From contig NC_083511.1 of assembly GCF_032362555.1 (NCBI RefSeq), positions 6,634,001-6,698,000 on the forward strand: a DNA stretch of 64,000 bases, in the 5' to 3' direction. The notes beneath the pieces were generated by a model. The model was given only the letters and a program-made list of their open reading frames with translations. It did not search any database and was not told where the DNA came from. Of this stretch, positions 23,201 to 32,990 are shown in pieces (the stretch's first letter is position 1; each line of letters opens with the position of its first letter). The position numbers and the translations under genes were made by a program. This DNA comes from Amyelois transitella (lineage: Eukaryota; Arthropoda; Insecta; Lepidoptera; Pyralidae).

Positions 23201-23942
23201 GCTTACTCTGTTCGTACATTAACTGCAAAAAGAATTATAGAATTATAACAGTTACTATTAACATTTGTATGTTTTTGTTCCAGATACTTCACATCCCCGT
23301 TCGAGCCGACAGCCGACGGCTCCAACCGGTCATGGCTGACCATGGCTCTGCTTGGCTTCAAGAAAGATCTGAACGCTTCTACGTCCACCTTGGCCGAGGA
23401 AGACGCGGGGGAGCTCCGATTGAAAGGTTTGCACATTGACTTTTGTTTTGATAGGCCAATATAATTTGCTGCTATCTCAGGCTTAGCTCACATGGAAATT
23501 AAGTAATACTAAAGCATAAAAATGTACAGATTTTGTATGGCTTAGCTTGACATTAACCTTTTTTAAGCATGTTTGTGACATTTTTTGGCTTGTACAAATA
23601 CCATAGTTGACAGAGTTGTCCTATTTTAATATAGTCACAAAAAAGATGCTTCCTGTTTTTAGACGCTAAGGCGTTGAGTTTGTTTACATTAAAAAGACAT
23701 GTTTTGTACAAACAACGAGATCATCAATCGTACATTTAAACCTAACGTATCTATTGTCTTCTTCAGGTACTCTCGCAGAATCCGTCGAGAGCTTAGGCCC
23801 AGCGCCGAGAGACGCCCAACCGAAGTTGGTACCCAACGAGCCCTCCACACAACAACCCAAACTCGTGAAACCTTCGCACACCTTACGCCCCAAGCCTAAC
23901 GAACTCAGGGAGATGAACTTCTGGTCTCCCACGTCCATGTGA
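8219..23942 (+). CDS. p33MONOX (KIAA1191)-like protein, six exons
   Basis: Model: join(8219..8286, 16115..16353, 18846..18931, 20875..21083, 23284..23426, 23767..23942), 306 codons before TGA. Every intron is GT-AG and all phases agree. The protein is hydrophilic and mostly low-complexity, with no signal peptide or membrane helix. Conserved-looking blocks are the N-terminal GGISLPVWMKSR, the Pro/Ser stretch SLPTTPAHSPNSSPTSRR, SNRSWLTMALLGFKKDL, and the C-terminal LRPKPNELREMNFWSPTSM. Their order, the overall length near 305 residues and the tail resemble the vertebrate putative monooxygenase p33MONOX. This comes from memory of the family, and biochemical activity in that family is poorly established. 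Intron 1 spans 7.8 kb and is full of transposons. A second first exon (15962-16008) joins exon 2 in the same phase. The gene is certain as a spliced coding unit; the family name is less so. Confidence 0.7.
8525..9060 (-). pseudogene. mariner transposase relic in intron 1
   Basis: Reading the minus strand in shifting frames gives mariner-like pieces in order: a Trp-containing SWIY-type segment, LPEVIKELRKNNPNR, a degraded copy of the catalytic HHDNA region (LDMRANIQLAKRSRFL in one frame), an ENVELMD/YSPNL-type segment and a PRIKD-type segment. These match the D,D34D catalytic part of mariner-family transposases. Several frameshifts and stops separate them, and no terminal repeats were located. 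It is an old dead copy with no effect on the host coding frame. Confidence 0.65.
9516..10181 (-). mobile_element. Helitron-like element, copy A
   Basis: On the minus strand it begins TCTATACTAATATTATAAAG and ends GGGCACAGCTAG, sitting between a host A and T with no target duplication. A TC start, a CTAG end, A/T insertion and a short GC hairpin (CGCGGACGAAGTCGCG region) just before the end are Helitron hallmarks. The sequence belongs to a family seen across Lepidoptera, probably the one called Lep1. It includes a (CAAA)n tract near 10120. It has no RepHel coding region and is non-autonomous. Confidence 0.72.
10206..10455 (+). repeat. Lepidopteran short interspersed repeat, fullest copy
   Basis: A copy of a family with recognisable modules: GTGCCGTGTGGTTCCCGG, CCATGGATGTCGTAAAA-like, TTAGGCGATGGGCTAGCAAC-like, TTGGCTCT and GGGATATAGACGTGATTATA. 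Other copies or fragments in this window are at about 14075-14225, 16765-16910, 22885-23095, 25608-25775, 26398-26625 (-), 34262-34345, 36270-36355 and 50935-50990 (-). No coding capacity and no clear Pol III boxes. The family name is not known to me. Confidence 0.6.
10630..11886 (+). mobile_element. Helitron-like element, copy B, interrupted
   Basis: Same family as copy A in the opposite orientation: TC start at 10630 after a host A, and CTAG end at 11883-11886 before a host T. Without the 616-bp insert at 10901-11516 and one TA, it is about the size of copy A and visually near-identical over long stretches. Copies A and B together form a large inverted repeat within intron 1, separated by about 450 bp. 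Confidence 0.72.
10901..11516. mobile_element. pogo-type non-autonomous DNA element
   Basis: The ends are CAGTAAAA at 10901 and TTTTACTG at 11509-11516, flanked by TA on each side (10899-10900 and 11517-11518). CAGT termini and TA duplications are typical of pogo/Tigger elements. Several CGCGAATA-like repeats lie inside both ends (ACCGCGAATAC near 10950, then CCGCGAATAAAG, GCCGCGAATAAGG, CCGCGAATAGTG and GCGCGAATAGGG between about 11405 and 11505). The 72-codon frame at 10973-11191 has no transposase resemblance. Copy A of the host Helitron shows the empty site (TA at 9890-9891). Confidence 0.82.
11887..15720. other. Rest of intron 1, no gene seen
   Basis: AT-rich intronic sequence. A partial copy of the short interspersed repeat lies at about 14075-14225. 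The other small open frames on both strands here show no family resemblance. No structured RNA recognised. Confidence 0.45.
15733..15770 (+). promoter_or_regulatory. Internal TATA promoter for alternative first exon
   Basis: TATATAAA at 15733-15740 is followed by an initiator-like TTTTCAGTTT whose A is at 15766, about 31 bp downstream. This is standard insect TATA-to-Inr spacing. It lies 196 bp upstream of the ATG at 15962. Inference from sequence only; no transcript data. Confidence 0.6.
15962..16008 (+). CDS. Alternative first coding exon of p33MONOX-like gene
   Basis: ATG at 15962 in an A-rich context encodes MFRKRSIVTQFNSYL and then TC. The donor GTGAGT follows at 16009. The dangling TC joins the first G of exon 2 (16115) to make Ser and continue EFEPFAAS, exactly the phase left by the distal first exon (8219-8286). 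The resulting isoform would be 299 residues. The intron to exon 2 is only 106 bp. Either this is a true alternative start, or the TATA and ATG here are coincidental. The phase match and promoter spacing favour the former. Confidence 0.6.
16354..18845. other. Intron 2 of the p33MONOX-like gene
   Basis: AT-rich. A partial copy of the short interspersed repeat lies at about 16765-16910, recognised by TTGGGATTCTTCTTTTAGGC and GATAAAGACGTGATTATATG. Otherwise no gene or RNA recognised. Confidence 0.45.
18932..20874. other. Intron 3 with Helitron copy C
   Basis: Apart from the Helitron-like element at 19941-20629 nothing was recognised. Open frames at 18992-19368 on both strands overlap each other and have no family match. 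Confidence 0.45.
19941..20629 (+). mobile_element. Helitron-like element, copy C, rearranged
   Basis: Starts TCTATACTAATATTATAAAG after a host A and ends GGCACAGCTAG before a host T, as in copies A and B. Compared with them, the middle section is deleted after GGCCATCTGCG. About 380 bp of foreign sequence lies between CGCCTGAC and AAAATAACTATTCC. The insert starts with a C-rich run (about 20210-20240) and includes a CACTACTGGGCAAAGGCCTC segment (about 20439-20457) like repeats common in Lepidoptera. A (GTTT)n tract lies near 19975-20008. Confidence 0.7.
21084..23283. other. Intron 4 with palindrome and repeat copy
   Basis: Contains a 34-bp near-perfect palindrome at 22204-22237 and a fairly full copy of the short interspersed repeat at 22885-23095. 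The frame at 21574-21951 (125 codons) is AT-rich and has no family match. I treat it as chance. Confidence 0.45.
22204..22237. repeat. 34-bp near-perfect palindrome
   Basis: Arms GGCGCTGCT and AGCAGCGCC flank an AGAGTATACTCT core; two base pairs mismatch. A related half-site, GGGCGTTGCTGCAGAGTAC, occurs near 22354-22372. It may be a remnant of a palindromic transposon end. Confidence 0.7.
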
Positions 23943-25425
23943 ATGAACATACACGCTTCCTTACTGCGTGTTGATATCGAATCTTGTTGACTGACGAAGT
24001 GTACGGAGTTGGTCCTTCTTAAGCCCTTTATAAGGCATGTGTAAAAATATATTTTATTCTCTCTTCAATTGAATGTACGTTGTAGCGACATATCGGTGTA
24101 TTGGTATTGAATCTTGTTTATTAACGAAGTATGTTTTAATCCTTCCACTTCTTTAAGTGTGTTTCAATCTCTTAATTTAATGTGCGGTAAGCGACACTTC
24201 GATGTATTGGTATCGAATCTTGGTATCTGACGAAAAAAGGCATGTATTAAAAGTTAATTTAGTGTATGTATATCATAAGCGACACTTCTGTGTATAAGTA
24301 TCGAAAACACATAATAGCCAAACCACAACACACAACACACAACAAACATGACTACAAAGAAGCTAAACCAGAAAAAAGTAAAGATAAAAGAAGAAAAATA
24401 TAAGCCCAGTCCAGAGTAGACTTGTCGTGAAGCCCTTTTCCAGGCATGTGTAAAAATATTTGTATTCTCTCTTTAATTAACTGGTAAGCGATTAGAACAA
24501 CAATAAAATTATAAGTTACCATAAGCATATTATAGTTAATGTATTGTGTTTTTATTAGCTTGCCCTAATTAAGAGATTCCATTTTATAGATATGAGATTA
24601 AAGTTCACGAATAAAAGCCGCACTGATCTGAAGGAGAACTTTCGGTCCTACAATGTTCATTTTGATATTATCCAACAGAGTAGAGATGAGTAAGGGACGG
24701 GAGACAAGATATTTTTGATAAGCGATACAAGTTGATTTATTATGTTTAATTTCATTTTGAGTATGGGATTGTTTGAAACTGCATTTTTACATTTATTTTG
24801 AATACTACTTAATAGGCGTAAGGCCATTTTTTACATCGTCGTGTATATAAGAGATAAGTTAAATAGATGCAGTTTTAAAGATATTTGTCTGTATTTAAAT
24901 GAAAAGGTATATAATAGATTTTTGTGTCGATTAAACTATAGTACAATCGGTTGAATGTTTATTCCATTAATTGTAGGAGATTATTGATTTATAAAAGTGT
25001 AATTCTATCATCTTTATTCACTTAAGTACAAATTGCATGATACCAAACATTTGCATGGTAGTAACATTATTATATATTTCATTATATTATTAAGTAGGCA
25101 TTGATCATATTTGTAGTTTTATGTTAAAAATTACAAGTGTAACCTAATGGCCTAGTATAATGTGGATTATAATGATAGTTTAGCTACGTGAGAATGCATG
25201 TTTGCTGAAGAAAACTGTGTGATAATTGAAAAAGTTACATTAAGTCTCTTTAATTAAAGTATTATCTATTTTCTGAAATTATTGATATTATAAATCTATT
25301 TTTACTTTGATTTTATTCTGAGCAGAAATCATAAAATTGTATGAACTCGGTTTACTAACCTAAAATATTTTTTAAGTCTTACAACATATTTTATGAATTA
25401 ATAAATATTGTTGTATTATATCTTC
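23943..25425 (+). other. Probable 3' UTR with degenerate tandem repeat
   Basis: Follows the p33MONOX-like stop. Units of roughly 90-130 bp recur. The GGTATCGAATCTTG(G/T)T motif occurs near 23972, 24102 and 24208, TAAGCGACACTTC near 24189 and 24277, and GGCATGTGTAAAAATAT at about 24033 and 24443. Poly(A) signals AATAAA occur near 24504 and 24612, and ATTAATAAATATTG near 25400. The true transcript end is unknown. Confidence 0.5.
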
Positions 25426-28400
25426 TGTCATTTCTTTCTCTTGTTATTATTTAAAAAGTATGGTTTTGTTTGATCAGATTTCCCTTTTGACCTTGCTGAA
25501 AAATCTGAGAAGCCCATAAAAATCCTTATCAGGCATTTATTCTATGGAGGAGCCTAATTTGGCACATTTCAGGAGAGTTGACATTAAAAAAAGAATAGGA
25601 CCACTACATCTCGTTCCCATGGATGTCGTAAAAGACGACTAAGGGAAGTACTTATAAACTTAGGATTCTTCTATTAGGTGATGGGCTGGCGACCTGTCAC
25701 TGGGTCTCAATTCTATCATTAAGCCGAGCAGCTGACATGGGCTATCAGTCTTTTGAAGACTGCTGGCTCTGATTGATTGCATGTTGAGATTCACTTTTCA
25801 AGTGCATAAGACATTCGTTTTTGCGTGGTTGTGTCCATAATAGTATGACGAGCACCACATTTTGAGTTGATCTTACGTAAGTACATTCGCCACAGAATTC
25901 AAAGATAGCATAATAGTCTCTAAATTCTGTTGCGGATGTGCGTTGTGCTTAGGTAGTGTGTGAGCTGCGACGAAAAAATCTGTATGGTTAATTGACTACT
26001 AGTTCTCTAGTATTCACATTGAAAATTAACAAAAATCTTCTTCGTCGTTACCTTTTCCTACTTTCTACGTGGGGTCGGCACAGTATGTTAGTTTTTTCCA
26101 GTTACTTCTGTCAATTTCCATCTCACAGGTTACTCCCTTTCTCCGCATACTATACTCCATCCATCCATCTCTTTTTCGGTCTTCTTTGAAAATTAACAAA
26201 AATATCGTGATCTAATAAAGGTACCTACCCCTTTAACATCATGAAATCGTAGCAAAACACCAGAGTAATCATAATCATAAACTGTGCCCGAGCGTGTTGC
26301 ACGCAACGGAAATCCGCGGTAGCTTTACTAAGTTGTAGAATTTGACATTCTTTATTCTAGATGGGTTCGATTGAATTATACTATGGTTCAATTGAACATA
26401 CATACATACATATGGTCACGTCTATATACCTTGCGGGGTAGACAGCCAATAGTCTTGAAAAGACTGAATGGCCACGTTCAGCTAGCTATCGCCTAAAACG
26501 AGAATCCGAAGTTTATAAGCCTATCCCTTAGTCGCCTTTTACGACATGCATTGGAAAGAGATGGAGTGGTCCTATTCTTTTTTTTATTGGTGCCGGGAAC
26601 CACACGGCAAATTTTTCGTTCACACGTTCAATTGAAATAATAATTAATACGAGTATTTTCAGACTATACGAGTGTTTGTCACGAGATGAAATTTGGGACT
26701 AAGGCGTTGGGTAGCAACTTGCTATTTAAATTTTAATCAAACTTCCTACCTTTCTACTTTAATAAACACAATTGCACAAACTTTTCTTTATTGAACAAAG
26801 CAATTCTATTTTAAATTTACAATGCTATTTTGTTATTGTTTTTCTTTGTAAAATAGCGGCTGTGGTCATCTATCCCGCAGAATGAAATGAGCTGTGAGTC
26901 CCAAAGTAAATAACAACTCGAAGAAAGCCTTGTTTTCCCACAATTTCTCTTCCGACTTTTTAATTAGTCTCGTTTCATTACTCAAATCGGATTTGCGTTC
27001 GCGCCCGTGGCGCTTTTAAGTACAGCCTAATTTTCGCCGGCAAAAAATTAACTTTGAAAGAAATTAAAGTTTTTTTACGTTTGTTGATTCCAGTCTTTAT
27101 GTCGGTTGTATTTTTGCCGAATTAAAGCGAGCTATTAATAATTCAAAACATTTAAGCTTTAAATTTTTTAACAGCTCATAATTTCATAAACCAAATCTAC
27201 GTTATTTACATATTACCTATTAACACCTATCGAATTGTGAAATCGTTAAAAACTACCAAAAAATATTTAAGTATTTCCAGCAAATTCCCCGTTTTATATA
27301 CTTACAATGTTTTATGAAGAGATAAAAAAAGTTTATGTAAGGTATTTCAGCGAGTACGTGATGTGAAATTGAAAAGCTCCTCGCGTTGAGATGACAAATG
27401 CACCGGCGTAATAATTCCAGGCTTAGCTCGTCCGGACCCTGTGTATTTACTACGCGATTGTACTATGTTAACAACTAACGAGATTGTACGTATTGCTCAG
27501 ATCATTGTCGTTTTTTAACGAAAAGTATTTATTAAACCAATGAAAGGAAATTCTTTTAAATATGGAATTCTAATTTAAGGCGATGGGATATGTCACACTG
27601 TCTCTATCTGAACTACCAAACCAACCAAAACCAAAAGACAACTTGATCTTAACTCTGACTAAATAACCAACCAACTAAAGTATTTGAATCAATTTTGTTC
27701 ACTAGTTGAAGCGTAAAAGGGTAACAAACATCTACAGCAAAACATTCATTTATATTTCAGTGATAGGTATGCTGGAAGATTTAAAGTTTTGTTTATTTTC
27801 GGCCTTCTACTGTTTTGTAATACACTTAAGTGTGTCTTACAATTTTCTATTTTTGAATCATGGTCATAGGCGGACAAATTGAGGATGCAGCCAAGTCGAT
27901 GATGATTATCGAGGACGAGGAGTAAATTATTCTAAATGTAAATTCGGAAGCAAAGACTTTAAGACTGTGGCGACATGTCTACGCCACACGTCACACAATA
28001 AAAATAAAATCACGCGACGCTATCAGTCAAAAACAGCGAAACACCTAAATTGCGCAAGCAAAGATTTCACGGATTGGAGCATATATACGAGTACAACTTC
28101 CGACACAACATTGTCGGAGCCGGGGTTCCCCAGGCATAACATCTAGCCTGGCGGAAGATCTTCCCTTTGGTGGCGGTTGAGCCCGAACTATCGCTCCCGC
28201 TACAAGACTAAGACAAACTCATCTCTATCATTTACTAAATCGCTTTTCTGTAGGAGTGTAGGGAAGTAAATCAGTGATGATATTATCGGTTTTAAAGTAT
28301 TCTATATTGTTGTATAACTAACCAAACCATGGGAACCGTTGCTATGGCGTTAATAAATAAGGTTGCCTACAGTATCTAGCAATTTCCGATTTTGTATTTC

Positions 28401-29398
28401 CTAAGAACCACGGAGGATCAAAATCCAGAACGATAGGACGAGACCTAAATCTCACGAAATTGAGTGATACTTATAAGTATCTTATGTTTCTATAGGTATT
28501 TGTAGAGATTTCTGTTTCCACCATCCGTTTATACACAGACACAAATATTCCATGCAATATTGGGTAGTGAAAATTAATTAAACAATTTCGGGGTTAAATG
28601 GCAACAGCTGCTTCAGATATTATAATTGATATTGAAACCCTTTGTCTTAGTTAGGTTGATTATTAGTGACATCAAGATTAGAGGATAGGTAGACACCATA
28701 ATTATGTTATCTGCTACTTTGACAACACCAGGATAGTGCCTTAATTTCTGGCTTGACGTATTACGATGCAGGACTTCATATGATAATGGCATATAGAGAT
28801 GCATCTTCATTACTTACAAGTTTGATGACAAGCGTGCCTTTGAAAGCTCTACACAATTAGGTAAGCAATCTGGTATAAAATAAATGATAAACCGTGGACA
28901 ACATATTATTGTGAAATAGGTAACTGGGATATTAATTAGGTAATACCTAACGAATAGTATAACGTAAGCTTAAAGTCGATTTATAATTTAGGGGTAATAA
29001 GTATTACTAAATTGCAAAGCGTAATTTGGGTTCATATGAAATTTAGATCTAATCTGAAATTGATTTGGGCTGATCGGCGGACAACCGCGCACCCAATCGA
29101 ATTTCTTGCGATTCTGATCACGTAGTGAGACGTAGCATACTACCTACGTCTGTATACCACCCTTGACATGGGATCCCGAGTTTTATAAAGGATCACATGT
29201 TTCACATGATTGGGTGTGGTAATCCGGTGGATTGATAACACAAACAGTGAACAAGAATTGCAATTCGGCATGAAATCACAATTGTGCTTCTACAAACAGA
29301 CTCCACATTACAAAACGATGATATCAAGTTTGATGTTTGTTGGAAACTGCTAGTTTTGATTTTGATTTTGATATACCGTACTTAAATGTTTCATTTGA
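25426..29398. other. Gene-poor intergenic region, first part
   Basis: Holds two short interspersed repeat copies (about 25608-25775 and 26398-26625 minus), a LINE 3'-end insertion (26037-26185), and GC-richer unassigned patches at about 26950-27060 and 28080-28210. No gene recognised. Confidence 0.45.
26037..26185 (-). mobile_element. 149-bp 5'-truncated LINE tail with 18-bp TSD
   Basis: The insert is flanked by perfect 18-bp direct repeats TTGAAAATTAACAAAAAT at 26019-26036 and 26186-26203. Read on the minus strand it contains ACTGTGCCGACCCCACGTAG and ends in GACGAAGAAG repeats, like the 3' ends of LINEs common in Lepidoptera. The long duplication and extreme truncation indicate LINE retrotransposition. 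Family uncertain. Confidence 0.75.
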
Positions 29399-29620
29399 CG
29401 GCCTTTGTGGCGCAGCGGTAGTATGCTTGTTTGTTGACACCGGAGGTCCAGGGTTAGAATCCCGGTCAGGGCATGATGAGAAAAGAGCTTTTTCTGATTG
29501 GCCTGGGTCTTGGATGTTTATCTATAAAAGAATTTATTATAAAATATAGTATCGTTGAGTTAGTATCTCGTAACACAAGTCTTGAACTTACTTCGAGGCT
29601 AACTCAATCTGTGTAATTTG
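29399..29620 (+). repeat. tRNA-derived SINE
   Basis: Begins GGCCTTTGTGGCGCAGCGGT (A-box region) followed by a B box AGGGTTAGAATCCC, one base off GGTTCGAATCC. The following CTTTTTCTGATTGGCCTGGG and TGTCCC-type segments match the body of a SINE family typical of Lepidoptera. The end near 29620 is approximate. The mutated B box suggests it is no longer active. Confidence 0.75.
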
Positions 29621-32600
29621 TCCCGTATATATAAGTATATTGGTATGAAAATTTTGGAAAACAATTTGTCAAACTTGTGGCAATCTAATGGGGTATCTTG
29701 CACATTCCATCACTTAAGTTAATCTTAAATTCTTTTCGCACCGAGGAAAGTATTCTTTTTGAAATGAGCTTAACTCGGATTTTCGTCTTCTCGGATATAC
29801 CTACTATGGATATTTTCAACTCCTTAAAAAATCGGAATGACTTCGATCTCGAAACGGATGAAGATTATGTACCTTAACTAGATTAAATTAAAATACTTAT
29901 ACCTAATTAATAACTTTGAACGACTGCCTAAAACTTATTTTAAAAAGTAGGAACTGTATAATGAGATGAACCAATTTAAAGTTGGTAATGAAATGACTTG
30001 GTTGGATGAGTTCGTCTGTTCGTTTTTAACACGGAACTTGTAATAAATGTACCTCCCAGCGTCGGGGCGGAACACATCAGTTTAACTGTCACTTGCCGCT
30101 ATTTCTGACTCGAAACAATTCCAGAAATGAAATATTTTTAAGGCCATTTGCTAGAAAGCCTTCCGCTAGCGCCAGACACTACGTTATTTTTTATTTATTT
30201 CTTCTGTAGATAAAATATGAATTGAATTACTTTACCTACCTTTTCTTTGTTTTGTTTAGCTCATCTCATTATTGGGTAAAGCTTATTTCATTCCAATTTT
30301 ATTTTAGTCGTCTGCTTTTCTACATGCACCTGCATTCTATCAGCTTTATTATGTCATAGCGTTTTCCTGATTGCATCTATTCTGTTGGCGTTTAAGTATG
30401 GGGTTCGTAAAGGACACGATGTAAGCTTACATACCGTGAAAAGCTTTGGCAGTATTTTCCGCCGGCTATCGGAATATTTGTATGTTCTTGTTGTAATTGT
30501 TAAGTGCATTTCAGTACCGTTTTTTCGATGTCCACCTTTCCACAATAACAGATGGCGGTAAAGAGTGATATGAAGTACTCTGTTGGAAACCCTAAGGCTA
30601 AATTGGCTAAATCCTTTCAGCTTTTCGGCACTCATATTTATCAGGACACACAAGTTCTATTGGAAATGTAAATACGTACCTTAATCAGTAGCTGAAAATA
30701 ACCGTGCAGAAAGAGAATTTAAGTATAGTGAGCGAGCATTACAGTCATGAACAATAAAAAATCTCATATCAACTGAGTACCATGACTACAAACCTTCATC
30801 AGCATTATTGAAAGGCAAATAAGGGCGGGCGTACACGATCGCGGGGCGCGGCGTCCGAACCGGTCAATACGGTCGGATTACCAAGCTTTGTCCGTCTGAT
30901 GAATAATTGTGTCCACCATCCGACCCGGATTAAACCGCTTTCTGCTGATTTAATTGACAATCCTGGTATAATTGTTAGCTATTAATACGACACACAGGCC
31001 TCTTGTAATCGGATCAAGGGTTATCCTGATCATTTAGTTACGTCTCCGTGTCTAGGAAATCGCATGATTAAAATACATAAATTTTTCATTTCATTCACAC
31101 ACATACAATTATTTTTCTGTATTAGGAAACTAGTAAGAACTAACATGCTCATATCTGTGTATGTGTAAAGTTATAGTAAACGAACCGTTTCCATCTTTGT
31201 AAAATTTTTCCTTTACTTCTATTTGATATCGCAGGTCTCATGCATTTTAAAATAATTTAAAAATCCAACTAAAGAATTTCCCTAGGTGGTTTACTTAACT
31301 TATGCATTGGTAAAAGTAAACAACTCGTCACTAAAGAACCGTACAAAAAACCTCTTTTTGTCCCAAAACATAAAGTTGTTAAAACCGCAATGACTAAAAT
31401 TTAACCTCTCATTGAACCTGAATTAGTTGAAGTCACTCATCGAGAATGACTTCAGCTAATTCTGTTATAAAGAACCATACCCTAGCAGTACTTAGGTACC
31501 TATAGTACTGTATAACCCATGTATTATCCACAGTGGTCGCCAGAAATGGCCGTGGTTGAAGCAATCGTCGCGTTAATTACCCCGAAACCCGACAAGGGAC
31601 GAAAGGGCCCGAGCATAACTTGACCGATATAATTCGCTTTGGTTATATTGTAATCGGCGCAGCAAGTAGTTGCGAAAGGGTTTACTCCGCTTTGACCGAG
31701 CCATTGCGATGTTAGTAATAACTGAAATTATAACGGAAAAAATCTACGCGAAATTTCATTTGAATCAAACTCAGGTAGAATAATGTTAGCGAATAGGCCG
31801 TTTTAAGGTAAATGATATGATAACTTTGATTTATTTTATTGGAATTTTTCAAATTTAAAAGTTATGATGTTCAACGAATGATTTAACAAGTCTGTAACTT
31901 CATGTGACGTTACCTATGGATATTTAAACAAAACAGCTTGTCCTTGGTACCTACATCAAACAAAACCACAAAGCTAACACAAGGCTAGCATTCCACCATA
32001 GAATAACAGACACATTTTAAAGATTATTTTTTTTACTGAAACCAGTAGGAACGTCAAATTAGCCTTTTTTTTGTTTTGACCCTTGGTTTGAAAGATATAC
32101 CATTACACAGACAGGAATATCCACAAATGATAAAACCCGAACCTAAACATTCAAATATAAAGTTAATTCCACCTACTTAATCTATTTTCGATAGTGCAGA
32201 TACTTTTTGCTTCTATTTTGCGCCAAAAATATGGTTCGCGGTTGTATTCCAACCGAATGATTTATCCAACTAGACAAACTATTTCTCAATTTCCTCATAC
32301 TTTTAACAACATTTGGGACGTAATGAAGGAAACTTGAGCAGTATTTCATCCAACAATACTCCAAGAAACGCAGTTGCGGAAACATTGCCAGCGCCGGGTA
32401 ATTGATGGCAAATCTTTAAAAACTTCCTTATAATTTGTTATTTCTTAGACGTGCTGTGACTGACTTAATAAACATTGTTAAGTACTTATGTTCGCGCAGT
32501 TATGGAGTTTTAAAGATTATTTAGTTACTTGGGGTGAAGGCACGTGAACTTGTGTATCGTATTTCCAGAGCTCTTAGTACAATTGTCTTGGGAGCCCGCC

Positions 32601-32753
32601 GGTGTCGAGTGCAAGACGTTTCTACTTGTAACAATTTTATTTTAACCTTAAAATTTGTTAATATATCTGCGTTGGTTTATTTTTATTGAATAAATATCTC
32701 TTAACTCGCTAAATATGAGCTGGTTCGTGTAACTTCTAGGAATGTACCTAATC
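29621..32753. other. Intergenic, GC-richer islands, no gene
   Basis: Mostly AT-rich with short GC-richer patches at about 30825-31050 and 31545-31720. The 99-codon minus frame at 30354-30653 has no recognisable domain. Islands like these can be regulatory DNA, but the sequence alone does not show it. Confidence 0.4.
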
Positions 32754-32990
32754 CTAGCTGTCCCGGCAAATGCTGTTTTGCCATATAAATAATTTTTAAG
32801 TAATTTTTAGTTAAAAATAAATGTTAAAGGTGGACAACCCTTATCACTAAGGGAATGAAAAATAAATGTTGGCTGACGATTCTCAGACCTACTCAATATG
32901 CTCACAAAATTTCATGAGAATCGGTCTAGCCGTTTCGGAGGAGTACGGGAACGAACATTGTGACACGAGAAATTTTTATATAAGAAGTAA
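32754..32990 (+). repeat. Interspersed repeat (AGCTGTCCCGGCAAA family)
   Basis: Starts AGCTGTCCCGGCAAATGCTG and ends with TTTCATGAGAATCGGTCTAG, GCCGTTTCGGAGGAGTACGG and GACACGAGAAATTTTTATAT. This arrangement recurs in many lepidopteran and other insect genomes and usually represents a transposon terminus or a SINE-like repeat. Class not decided here. Confidence 0.5.

Noticed and set aside
30354-30653. 99-codon minus-strand frame
   Set aside because: No domain, and no promoter or splice context.
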